From DATATV01 sp036268615 (GTDB taxonomy: Bacteria > Actinomycetota > Actinomycetes > Mycobacteriales > Pseudonocardiaceae), in contig DATATV010000060.1 in the NCBI GenBank assembly GCA_036268615.1, positions 1-64,000 on the forward strand: 64,000 nucleotides of DNA, given 5' to 3'. Below the pieces are notes generated by a model that worked only from the letters and a program-made list of their open reading frames with translations, searched no databases and was not told where the DNA came from. This document shows, one piece after another, positions 1 to 7,961 of this stretch (the stretch's first letter is position 1; each line of letters starts with the position of its first letter). The position numbers were made by a program, and so were the translations under genes.

Positions 1-4
1 CCCG

Positions 5-40
5 CCGGGCCGGCCCGCCCGAGCGGGCGGCCCGGCCCGG
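5..40 (-). terminator. Strong GC hairpin after the acyl-CoA ligase gene
   Basis: Seven GC pairs close an AG loop at 22-23. After one C:C mismatch nine more pairs follow, spanning 5-40. The hairpin starts 14 bases past the stop of the minus-strand gene that ends at 55. There is no U tract, as is common for terminators in high-GC actinomycetes. It could act in both directions; the window edge hides the other side. Confidence 0.55.
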
Positions 41-54
41 TCGGCCCACGGAAC

Positions 55-1611
55 TCAGATCGCCTTGCCGTCGGCCCAGTACGGATCGCGCAGCTTGCGC
101 TTGTACAGCTTGCCGTTCGGGTCGCGCGGCAACTCCTCGGCATAGTCGATGCTGCGCGGCAGCTTGAACTTCGCCAACCGCCCCCGTGCGTACTCCAACA
201 ACTCCGCGCTGAGCTCGGGGCCAGGCTCGACACCGGGCGCCGGCACCACCACGGCCTTGATCTGCTCGCCCCAGTCAGCATGCGGCACACCGAACACCGC
301 CACGTCGGCGACCTTCGGATGCACGGCGAGTTCGCCCTCGATCTCGGCCGGATAGATGTTCACCCCACCGGAGATGATCAGGTCGCTCTTGCGGTCACGC
401 AGGTACAGGTAGCCGTCCTCGTCCAGATAACCGATGTCGCCCATGGTGAACAGGTCACCGACCCGCGCGCCACGGGTCTTCTCCGGGTCCTTGTGGTACT
501 CGAACCGCGAGCTGCCCATCCGCAGGTACACCGTGCCGATCTGGCCGGCCGGCAACTCCCGGCCCTCGTCGTCGAGCACCTTGACCACCGAACCCGGCCA
601 CGCCGTGCCCACCGAACCGGGCTTGCGCAGCCACTCCTCGCCCATGATCGTGGTGCCGCCGCCCTCGGTCGCCGCGTAGTACTCGATCACCACCGGACCC
701 CACCAGTCGAGCATCCGCCGCTTGGTCTCCTGCGGACACGGCGCCGCACCGTGGATCATCGCGCGCAGCGAGGACACGTCATAACGCTCGCGCACCTCGT
801 CGGGCAGCGCGAGCAGCCGGTGGAACTGGGTGGGCACCATATGGCTGTGGGTCACCCGGTGCTTCTCGATCAGCCGCAGCATCTCCTCGGGGTCCCACCG
901 GTCCATCAGCACCGCGGCGTGGCCCAACTGGATGGAGATCGCCACGAAGTTGAGCACCGCGGTGTGGTAAAGCGGCGAACCGCACAGGTGCACGTGCCCG
1001 TCGAACGGGACGATGCCGAAGATGCCGAAGAAACCGGTGGACGCGGCCGGCACGTCGTCGGGGTCGGCTCCGGTCAGCGGGCGGCGCACGCCCTTGGGGC
1101 GGCCGGTCGTGCCGCTGGTGTAGAGCATCGGCGAGCCGGCGGTGCGCTCGGCCGGCCGGGTCGCCGGCTGCCCGGAACCCAGGCCCGCCAACGGCCCGAA
1201 GCCGGCGATGTCGCCGACCGCGAACCGTGCCGACTCCGGCAGCTCGGCCCGGTCGGCGGCGTCCACGGCGACCGCCGCGAACCGCTCGTCGGCGACGAAC
1301 GCCTTGGCCTCGCTGTCGGTGAGGATGTAGGCGACCTCCGGGCCGACCAGATGCCAGTTGATCATCACCACGTACAGCCCGGTCTGCATCGCGGCGAAGT
1401 ACACCGCGACCAGATCGACGGTGTTGGGCAACATCATCACCACCGCGTCACCGGCGGACAGGCCCAGCGCGCGCAGCCCGTGCGCGTACCGGTTGGCGGT
1501 GGCGGCGAGTTCGCCGTAGCCCACCTGACGGCCGTCCGGGTCGACCACCGCGACCCGGTCCGGCGTTACCGCGGCGATGTTCCACAAGCCCAGCGTCTGG
1601 GGATCGGCCAT
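55..1611 (-). CDS. Acyl-CoA synthetase, FadD family
   Basis: A 518-residue ANL-superfamily ligase that would activate a carboxylic acid through an acyl-AMP and load it on CoA. The P-loop LYTSGTTGRPKG lies near residue 163, the A5 element YYAATEGGG near 310, the hinge GDIGYLDEDG-LRDRKSDLI near 393-412 and the C-terminal catalytic lysine in PNGKLYKRKL near 503. The ATG at 1611 sits 10 bases from a perfect KstR site (1622-1635), so control with the steroid regulon is likely. By position and regulation it could activate a sterol side-chain acid, as FadD17 and FadD19 do, but the sequence does not fix the substrate. Family is certain; the steroid role is inferred. Confidence 0.9.
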   Translation of the reverse strand: MADPQTLGLWNIAAVTPDRVAVVDPDGRQVGYGELAATANRYAHGLRALGLSAGDAVVMMLPNTVDLVAVYFAAMQTGLYVVMINWHLVGPEVAYILTDSEAKAFVADERFAAVAVDAADRAELPESARFAVGDIAGFGPLAGLGSGQPATRPAERTAGSPMLYTSGTTGRPKGVRRPLTGADPDDVPAASTGFFGIFGIVPFDGHVHLCGSPLYHTAVLNFVAISIQLGHAAVLMDRWDPEEMLRLIEKHRVTHSHMVPTQFHRLLALPDEVRERYDVSSLRAMIHGAAPCPQETKRRMLDWWGPVVIEYYAATEGGGTTIMGEEWLRKPGSVGTAWPGSVVKVLDDEGRELPAGQIGTVYLRMGSSRFEYHKDPEKTRGARVGDLFTMGDIGYLDEDGYLYLRDRKSDLIISGGVNIYPAEIEGELAVHPKVADVAVFGVPHADWGEQIKAVVVPAPGVEPGPELSAELLEYARGRLAKFKLPRSIDYAEELPRDPNGKLYKRKLRDPYWADGKAI

Positions 1612-1621
1612 TCACCCAATC

Positions 1622-1635
1622 TAGAACGTGTTCCA
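1622..1635. promoter_or_regulatory. KstR operator, full match
   Basis: TagAACgtGTTccA matches the KstR motif TnnAACnnGTTnnA at every defined base. It lies 10 bases upstream of the acyl-CoA synthetase start (1611) and just past the stop of the gene ending at 1650. It should repress the ligase when no steroid acyl-CoA inducer is present. Confidence 0.8.
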
Positions 1636-1649
1636 CCACGGGACAAGAG

Positions 1650-2690
1650 TCAGGCGTCAAGCACCGCCCCGGCCACCGCCTCGATCTCGGCCGGCGACGA
1701 ACAGCCCACCAGCAACATGGTCACCCCCGCCTCGGCCCACCCGCGCACCTGCGCGCGCACCTGCTCCGGCGTACCGACGATCGCCACGTCCGACACCATC
1801 TCGTCGGGCACCAATGCCGCCGCCTCATCACGCCGCCCGGCCAGGAACAACTTCCCGATCTCGGCCACCACATCGGCATAGCCCATCCGCGCGAACACGT
1901 CCGCGTGGAAGTTCATCTTCTGTGCGCCCATCCCACCCGCATACAGCGCGAGCACCGGCCTGAGCTGCTCGAACGCCAGCTCCGGCTGCTCGGTGACAAC
2001 CACCTGCACCGACGCGGCCACCTCGAAAGTCGACCGGCCGCGCCGCGCCCCGGACCGCGCGAAGCCCTCGTCGAGCCACTCGTTGTACTTCGGCGCCAAC
2101 CGCGGCGAGTAGTAGATCGCCAGCCAGCCATCCGCGATCTCCGCCGCCATCGCGACGTTCTTCGGGCCCTCCGCGCCCAGCCAGATCGGCAGGTCGGCGC
2201 GCAGCGGATGGGTGATCGGCCGCAGCGGCTTGCCCAACCCGACCGCACCCGGCCCCTGATAGGGCAGCGGATAGTGCGGCCCGGCGTTGGTCACCGGCGC
2301 CTCCCGGGCCAGCACCTGCCGCACGATCGACACGTACTCCCTGGTCCGGGCCAGCGGCCGGGCGAACGGCTCCCCGTACCAGCCCTCGACCACCTGCGGC
2401 CCGGACACGCCCAGCCCCAGCACGAACCGGCCACCGGACAGGTGATCCATGGTCAACGCATGCATGGCCACCCCGGTCGGCTGCCGCGCCGACAACTGGG
2501 CCACCGACGTGCCCAACCGCACCCGCTCGGTCGCCGACCCCCACCAGGCCAACGGACTGAACGCGTCCGAACCCCAGGACTCCGCAGTGAACACCGCGTC
2601 GAACCCGGCCCGCTCGGCCGCCACGACCAACTCACCCGCGTTGACCGGCGGCCGCGCACCCCAGTAGCCCAGTTGTAGTCCCAGCTTCAC
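1650..2690 (-). CDS. F420-dependent LLM-class oxidoreductase, Rv3520c-like
   Basis: A luciferase-like TIM-barrel oxidoreductase of 346 residues that starts KLGLQLGYWGARPPVNAGE and has LGLGVSGPQVVEGWYG near residue 95, both hallmarks of the Rv3520c group. Such enzymes use reduced F420 (some use FMN); the steroid reaction is not known. I place the start at GTG 2690 because AGGAGG lies 7 bases upstream and homologues begin there; the reading frame stays open to 2768 without support. It is divergent from the DUF35 gene, with a KstR-type site between them. The block with Rv3521, ltp4 and ltp3 homologues is conserved in mycobacteria. Confidence 0.9.
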   Translation of the reverse strand: MKLGLQLGYWGARPPVNAGELVVAAERAGFDAVFTAESWGSDAFSPLAWWGSATERVRLGTSVAQLSARQPTGVAMHALTMDHLSGGRFVLGLGVSGPQVVEGWYGEPFARPLARTREYVSIVRQVLAREAPVTNAGPHYPLPYQGPGAVGLGKPLRPITHPLRADLPIWLGAEGPKNVAMAAEIADGWLAIYYSPRLAPKYNEWLDEGFARSGARRGRSTFEVAASVQVVVTEQPELAFEQLRPVLALYAGGMGAQKMNFHADVFARMGYADVVAEIGKLFLAGRRDEAAALVPDEMVSDVAIVGTPEQVRAQVRGWAEAGVTMLLVGCSSPAEIEAVAGAVLDA

Positions 2691-2737
2691 CCGGCACCTC
2701 CTCCTACCCAGTCCCACACCAGTATTGCTCGAAAATC

Positions 2738-2751
2738 GAGAACGTGTTTCA
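2738..2751. promoter_or_regulatory. KstR operator, one mismatch
   Basis: GagAACgtGTTtcA has the AACnnGTT core and the distal A but G instead of the first T. It lies between the divergent F420 oxidoreductase (start 2690) and DUF35 gene (start 2761), so it could control both directions. Confidence 0.68.
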
Positions 2752-2760
2752 CTTCGAAAG

Positions 2761-3726
2761 GTGACCACGACGTCCGAACCGCTCAGCGCAGCCCTGAACG
2801 TCGGCTTCGACTACACCAGATCACTCGGCCCGGTGCTCGGCCGGTTCATGACCGCCCTGCGCGATCGCCGCATCGAAGGCATCCGCGGCTCGGACGGCCG
2901 GGTGCACGTCCCCCCGGTCGAGTACGACCCCGGCACCGCCGCCCCGCTCACCGACTGGGTCGAGGTCGGCACCGAAGGCACCGTGCGCAGCTGGACCTGG
3001 GAACCCCACCCCACCGAAGGACAGCCGCTCGCGCACCCCTTCGGCTGGGCCCTGATCCAACTCGACGGCGCCGACACCGCGCTGCTGCACGCAGTCGACA
3101 CCGGCACCAGCGACCAACTGCACACCGGCCTGCGGGTCCGCGCCCGCTGGACCGAAAACCCGGTCGGCGCGATCACCGACATCACCTGCTTCGAACCCCT
3201 CAGCAATCCTCCACCGGCGGCGCCATCGACAACCGACCACGACACCCCGGTGACCATGCTGACCGTGCCGATCCACCTGCGGTTCCAGCACTCCGCGTCC
3301 ACCGGCGAATCCCGCTACCTACGCGGCCTCGCCGAGGGAAAACTGCTCGGCCAACGCTGCCCCGCGTGCGAGAAGGTCTACATCCCGCCCCGCGGCGCGT
3401 GCCCGACCGACGGCGTGCCCACCCGAGAGGAGATCGAACTACCCGACAGCGGCATCGTGACCACCTTCTGCGTGGTCAACGTGCCCTTCCTCGGGCAACG
3501 ACTCAAACCGCCCTACGTGGCCGCCTACATCCTGCTCGACGGCGCCGACATCGCCTTCCTGCACCTCGTGCTGGGCTGCGCGGCCGACGAGGTCCGGATG
3601 GGCCTGCGGGTCAAAGCCCAGTGGAAACCCCGCGACCAGTGGGGAACCACGCTGGAGAACATCGACCACTTCGCGCCGACCGGCGAACCCGACGCGCCCT
3701 ACGAGTCCTACGCCGGACACCTGTGA
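2761..3726 (+). CDS. Tandem DUF35 (OB-fold acyl-CoA-associated) protein, Rv3521-like
   Basis: About 321 residues holding two copies of the DUF35/OB_aCoA_assoc fold. The C-terminal copy (from about residue 185) carries a zinc-ribbon CPACEKVYIPPRGACPTDG. The N-terminal copy has the same VHVPP-like strand but no zinc cysteines. DUF35 proteins partner thiolase-like enzymes; in Ltp2-ChsH2 the DUF35 domain is needed for the retro-aldol reaction. The gene sits 10 bases before ltp4 and is probably the partner of Ltp4/Ltp3. GTG 2761 is chosen as start. The GAAAG before it is a weak ribosome site, and the frame is open further upstream through the KstR site, which argues against the longer form. Confidence 0.83.
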   Translation: MTTTSEPLSAALNVGFDYTRSLGPVLGRFMTALRDRRIEGIRGSDGRVHVPPVEYDPGTAAPLTDWVEVGTEGTVRSWTWEPHPTEGQPLAHPFGWALIQLDGADTALLHAVDTGTSDQLHTGLRVRARWTENPVGAITDITCFEPLSNPPPAAPSTTDHDTPVTMLTVPIHLRFQHSASTGESRYLRGLAEGKLLGQRCPACEKVYIPPRGACPTDGVPTREEIELPDSGIVTTFCVVNVPFLGQRLKPPYVAAYILLDGADIAFLHLVLGCAADEVRMGLRVKAQWKPRDQWGTTLENIDHFAPTGEPDAPYESYAGHL

Positions 3727-3736
3727 GGAGGCGGAC

Positions 3737-4795
3737 ATGACCGAAGTGGCGATCATCGGCTTCGCCCAGGCACCCAACGTCCGGGCCACCGCCGGCACCA
3801 CCAACGGCGTCGAGATGCTCGTGCCGATCTTCCACGACGTGCTGCGCGACACCGGACTGGCCAAGTCCGACATCGGCTTCTGGTGCTCCGGCTCCTCGGA
3901 CTACCTCGCCGGCCGGGCGTTCTCCTTCATCGCCGCGGTCGACGCCATCGGCGCGTTCCCACCGATCAACGAATCCCACGTCGAGATGGACGCCGCCTGG
4001 GCGCTCTACGAGGCATGGGTGAAGATCCGCACCGGCGAAGTGGACACCGCCCTCGTCTACGGCTTCGGCAAATCCTCCGCGGGCGACCTGCGCCGAGTCC
4101 TTGCGATGCAACTCGACCCCTACACCGTCACCCCGCTCTGGCCCGACTCGTTGGCCATCGCCGGCCTCCAGGCCCGAGCCGGCCTCGACGCGGGCCGCTG
4201 GACCGAACGCGAGATGGCCGAGGTCGCCGCCCGCAGCCGCGCCGACGCCACCACCAACCCCGCCGCCCAACGCAGCGGCCCGCTCGACGTCGACGAACTG
4301 CTCACCCGGCCCTACCTCGCCGACCCGCTGCGCGCCCACGACTGCGCGCCCATCAGCGACGGCGCCGCCACCATCGTGCTCGCCTCCGCCGAACGAGCCC
4401 GCGAACTGTGCGCCCGACCGGCCTGGATCACCGGCATCGCCCACCGGATCGACACCGCCGCACTCGGCGGCCGCGACCTCAGCACCTCGTCCTCGGCCCG
4501 CTCGGCCGCCGCCGACGCAGGCGCGGACGGGATCGAGGTGGCCGAACTGCACGCGCCGTTCACCCACCAGGAAATCCTGCTGCGCCAGGCGATCGGCCTG
4601 GACGACCGGGTCCGGATCAACCCCTCCGGCGGCGCGCTCGCCGGCAATCCGATGTTCGCCGCCGGCCTGGCCCGGATCGGCGAGGCCGCCAACCAGGTGA
4701 TCACCGGACAAGCCCGGCGCGCCCTCGGACACGCCACCAGTGGGCCCGCGCTGCAACAAAATCTGGTCTGTGTGCTGGAAGGTCGGGACTCATGA
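3737..4795 (+). CDS. ltp4: Thiolase-like lipid-transfer/aldolase protein Ltp4
   Basis: A 352-residue thiolase-fold protein of the SCP2-thiolase-like group, the size of Rv3522. It has SDGAATIVLAS and NPSGGALAGNPMFAAG but lacks the Cys and GHP residues of true thiolases, as is usual for the Ltp aldolases. In Rhodococcus ltp3 and ltp4 are needed to degrade the C24-branched side chains of plant sterols, so retro-aldol cleavage of a side-chain acyl-CoA is the likely reaction. GAGGAG lies 7-12 bases before ATG 3737. The stop overlaps the ltp3 start in ATGA (4792-4795), so the two are translationally coupled. Confidence 0.88.
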   Translation: MTEVAIIGFAQAPNVRATAGTTNGVEMLVPIFHDVLRDTGLAKSDIGFWCSGSSDYLAGRAFSFIAAVDAIGAFPPINESHVEMDAAWALYEAWVKIRTGEVDTALVYGFGKSSAGDLRRVLAMQLDPYTVTPLWPDSLAIAGLQARAGLDAGRWTEREMAEVAARSRADATTNPAAQRSGPLDVDELLTRPYLADPLRAHDCAPISDGAATIVLASAERARELCARPAWITGIAHRIDTAALGGRDLSTSSSARSAAADAGADGIEVAELHAPFTHQEILLRQAIGLDDRVRINPSGGALAGNPMFAAGLARIGEAANQVITGQARRALGHATSGPALQQNLVCVLEGRDS

Positions 4796-5955
4796 GCGAG
4801 CACCTCGCCGCGGTGATCGGCACCGGGCAGACACACCACCGGGCCAAGCGGCTGGACGTGTCCATGGCCGGCCTGTGCCGGGAGGCGATCGACCGGGCTC
4901 TCGCCGATGCCGGCGTGGACTGGCCGGACATCGACGCGGTCGTACTGGGCAAGGCGCCCGACCTGTTCGAGGGCGTGATGATGCCCGAACTGTTCCTCGC
5001 CGACGCCCTCGGCGCGGCCGGCAAACCACTGCTGCGGGTACACACGGCCGGCTCGGTCGGCGGCTCGACCGGGGTCGTCGCGGCCAGCCTGGTGCAGTCC
5101 GGAGTGCACCGCCGGGTGCTCGCGGTCGCCTTCGAGAAGCAGTCCGAGTCCAACGCGATGTGGGCGTTGTCCATCCTGCCGCCGTTCCAGATGCCGGTCG
5201 GCGCGGGGGCCGGCGGGTACTTCGCGCCGCACGTCCGGTCCTACATTCGCCGGTCCGGCGCGCCCGATCACATCGGCGCCATCGTCGCGGCCAAGGACCG
5301 ACGCAACGGGGCCAAGAATCCCTTCGCCCACCTGCACCAGCCGGACATCACCGTCGAGTCGGTCCAGGCTTCGCAGATGCTGTGGGACCCGATTCGGTAT
5401 GACGAGACCTGCCCGTCCTCCGACGGTGCCGCCGCGGTTGTCATTGCCGATGAACAGGCCGCTGACGCCACCGGGCGACCGGCTGCCTGGATTCACGCCA
5501 CCGCCATGCGCACCGAGCCGACCACTTTTGCTGGTCGTGATCAGGTCAATCCGCAGGCCGGCAAGGACGCCGCGGCCGCGTTGTGGCGTAAGGCCGGGAT
5601 CACCGATCCGCTTGCTTCGATCGATACCGCTGAGATTTATGTGCCGTTTTCCTGGTTCGAGCCGATGTGGTTGGAGAATCTCGGCTTTGCCCCTGAAGGT
5701 TCCGGGTGGAAGCTCACCGAAGCCGGGGAGACCGACTTCGGGGGACGAATGCCGGTCAATCCGTCCGGCGGGGTTCTGTCCAGTAATCCTATTGGGGCTT
5801 CTGGGTTGTTGCGGTTTCTTGAGGCGGCCGGGCAGGTCATGGGACGAGCCGGGGAGCATCAGGTTGACGGGGCCCGGAAGGCGTTGGGACATGCGTATGG
5901 GGGCGGGTCGCAGTATTTCTCCATGTGGGTTGTCGGGGTGGACAAGCCTGTCTAG
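4792..5955 (+). CDS. ltp3: Thiolase-like lipid-transfer/aldolase protein Ltp3
   Basis: 387 residues, close in length and motifs to Rv3523 (SSDGAAAVVIAD, NPSGGVLSSNPIGASG), again without the thiolase catalytic cysteine. It probably forms the working unit with Ltp4 and the DUF35 protein for branched sterol side chains. It is last in the KstR-controlled operon. From about 5440 to the stop, codon use changes: many codons end in T or are TTG, GTT, ATT or TTT, unlike the GC-ending codons of the first half. The next gene, convergent, begins its stop codon four bases further on. Confidence 0.88.
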   Translation: MSEHLAAVIGTGQTHHRAKRLDVSMAGLCREAIDRALADAGVDWPDIDAVVLGKAPDLFEGVMMPELFLADALGAAGKPLLRVHTAGSVGGSTGVVAASLVQSGVHRRVLAVAFEKQSESNAMWALSILPPFQMPVGAGAGGYFAPHVRSYIRRSGAPDHIGAIVAAKDRRNGAKNPFAHLHQPDITVESVQASQMLWDPIRYDETCPSSDGAAAVVIADEQAADATGRPAAWIHATAMRTEPTTFAGRDQVNPQAGKDAAAALWRKAGITDPLASIDTAEIYVPFSWFEPMWLENLGFAPEGSGWKLTEAGETDFGGRMPVNPSGGVLSSNPIGASGLLRFLEAAGQVMGRAGEHQVDGARKALGHAYGGGSQYFSMWVVGVDKPV

Positions 5956-5959
5956 GTTT

Positions 5960-6616
5960 CTAGCCGTTCAGATAGGCCAGTACTGCCAACACCCTGCGGT
6001 TGTCGTCGCTTGACGGCGGTAGGTCCAGCTTCGTGAAGATGTTGTTGGTGTGCTTCGAGATTGCCTTCTCGGTCACGAACAGCTTCGTTGCGATCGCCAC
6101 ATTGGACCTACCCTCGGCCATCAGCCCCAGTACTTCCCGCTCGCGTGGGGTCAGGCGGTGCATCGGCTCGTTGCCGGCGTTGCGGGCCAGCAGCGCGGCC
6201 ACCACCTCCGGGTCCATCGCGGTGCCGCCGTCGGCGACCCGGCGCACCGCCGCGACGAACTGGCTCACGTCCGCGATCCGGTCCTTGAGCAGGTAGCCGA
6301 CTCCGCCCCGGCCGTCGGAGAGCAGCTCCCGCGCGTAGAGCTGCTCCACGTACTGGGACAGCACCAGTACCGGCAGGCCGGGTACGGCGGTCCGCGCTTC
6401 GATGGCCGCGCGCAGGCCCTCGTCGGTGAACGTCGGCGGCAGCCGCACGTCCACCACCGCCACCTCCGGCTTGTGTTCGATGAGGGCCCCCAACAGCGCC
6501 GGGCCGTTGTCGACGGCCTCGACGACCTCGAAACCGGAGGCGGACAGCAGGCGGATCAGGCCGTCGCGCAACAGGGCCAAATCCTCGCCGAGGACTACGC
6601 GGATGGGGTCGGGCAC
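5960..6616 (-). CDS. Response regulator, NarL/LuxR family
   Basis: 218 residues: a receiver domain with acidic residues GEDLALL near residue 11 and phospho-acceptor Asp56 (VAVVDVRLP), then a LuxR-type helix-turn-helix near 150-210 (LTPREREVLGLMAEGRSNVAIATKLFVT, in two parts). It would bind DNA when phosphorylated by the kinase upstream. The start is GTG 6616, which lies inside the kinase gene (22-base overlap), so the pair is co-translated. The target genes are unknown; nothing ties it to sterols except position. Confidence 0.93.
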   Translation of the reverse strand: MPDPIRVVLGEDLALLRDGLIRLLSASGFEVVEAVDNGPALLGALIEHKPEVAVVDVRLPPTFTDEGLRAAIEARTAVPGLPVLVLSQYVEQLYARELLSDGRGGVGYLLKDRIADVSQFVAAVRRVADGGTAMDPEVVAALLARNAGNEPMHRLTPREREVLGLMAEGRSNVAIATKLFVTEKAISKHTNNIFTKLDLPPSSDDNRRVLAVLAYLNG

Positions 6617-7854
6617 GGCAGCTCCATGGTCACGATGGTCGGGCCGCCGGTCGGACTGGCCACCGTCATCGTGCCATCGAACGCCGCCAGCCTGCGCTCC
6701 AACCCGTGCAGTCCCCCACCCCCGTTCGCCTGTGCCCCACCGCGTCCGTTGTCGCCGACCATCATGCCCAGCCGCGTCCCGTCATGCCGGACCACGATCC
6801 AGGCGCTGGTCGCGCCACTGTGCTTGATCACGTTGGTCAGCGCCTCGGCGACCGCGAAGTAGGCCGCTGACTCCACCGGTGCCGGCAGCCGGCCGGGCAG
6901 CTCGATCGTCGTCTCCACCGGCATCGGCACGCTCAGCACGAGCGCCCGCACGGCACCGTCCAGGCCCCGGTCGGCGAGTACCGGCGGGTGGATGCCCCGG
7001 ACCAGGTCACGCAGCTCGGCCAGGGCGATCCCGGTGGACTCGCGGGCTTCGGCGAGCATGCTCTGGGCGGCGATCGGGTCGCGGCCGAGCAGTTCCTCGG
7101 CCATGCCCAGGCTCATGCCCAGGGACACCAGCCGGGCCTGCGCGCCGTCGTGCAGGTCGCGCTCGATCCGACGCAGCTCGGCCGCCTGGGTGTCCACTGT
7201 CTCCGCGCGGGACTCGGTCAGCTGGGCGACCCGGAGGGCCAGCTCGGCGCTGTCGGTCGGGCCGAGCAGCCGGCGGTTGAACCGGGCGTAGGTGCGCATG
7301 AGCGGCCGGGTGGTGAACCAGAACAGGCCGAACGAGATCGGGACGAAGATCCACTGTAGGTACGAGGTGGCCTGGTTGTGCACGCGGAAGATGCCGTAGT
7401 TGTCGTCGAACAGGCCGGCCGGCACGAGTGAGTAGAGCCACGGGAAGATCGCGTACCAGACAGTGCCGAGCAGGAAGCCCATCGGCAGCACGCCCAGCGT
7501 GCACACCACGAACGGGTTGAGCAGCGACCAGAGCAGGTCCCGCCGGGTCGCCGGGTCCTTGGCGTAGGCCAACGCCCTGGTCAGCAGGCTGCCCGTCGGC
7601 TGCGGCAGGTACGGCCGGGCGATCGGCACGTCCATGACGTTGCCGCCCCACCTGCGGTGCAGATCGGCGAAACCGCGCAGGGCCGGCAGTACCGCGAGCA
7701 GCATCGGTATGCCCACCCACACCGCCGCCAGCCCGGCGAGTGTGATCAGCACCGAGAACAGCAAGGTGCCGACGAGAACACTCGCCAGGCCGAACAGAAA
7801 TCCCCACCCGGCCAGGGCAACCCTGTTCGGTGCCCGGCGTTCGTTTGTGGCCAC
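6595..7854 (-). CDS. Sensor histidine kinase with membrane sensor domain
   Basis: 419 residues. Hydrophobic segments near 15-60, 105-135 and 165-182 form a multi-pass putative-sensor domain. A HisKA_3 dimerisation helix follows with phospho-acceptor His235 (RRIERDLHDGAQARL), then an HATPase with the G-rich loop GDNGRGGAQANGGGGLHG. It belongs to the NarX/DesK-type kinases. The start is GTG 7854 with GGAGGGG in front. It is operonic with the response regulator. The signal is unknown; membrane or cell-envelope stress is typical for this architecture. Confidence 0.92.
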   Translation of the reverse strand: MATNERRAPNRVALAGWGFLFGLASVLVGTLLFSVLITLAGLAAVWVGIPMLLAVLPALRGFADLHRRWGGNVMDVPIARPYLPQPTGSLLTRALAYAKDPATRRDLLWSLLNPFVVCTLGVLPMGFLLGTVWYAIFPWLYSLVPAGLFDDNYGIFRVHNQATSYLQWIFVPISFGLFWFTTRPLMRTYARFNRRLLGPTDSAELALRVAQLTESRAETVDTQAAELRRIERDLHDGAQARLVSLGMSLGMAEELLGRDPIAAQSMLAEARESTGIALAELRDLVRGIHPPVLADRGLDGAVRALVLSVPMPVETTIELPGRLPAPVESAAYFAVAEALTNVIKHSGATSAWIVVRHDGTRLGMMVGDNGRGGAQANGGGGLHGLERRLAAFDGTMTVASPTGGPTIVTMELPCPTPSA

Positions 7855-7961
7855 GTCCCCTCCAGCCAGTCGTTGACCAGCCTAATTGTGGCCGTGCCGG
7901 GGCGCCCTGTCGGTGGTGTTGGGCCTACTTCGGTGGGTGGTCCAGGTCCCCGCAATCAGTG

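Noticed and set aside
280..1881. Long plus-strand open frame opposite the acyl-CoA ligase gene
   Set aside because: Its translation is Arg/His/Gln-rich low-complexity typical of antisense high-GC frames, with no family motif. Similar frames opposite many genes were left out for the same reason.
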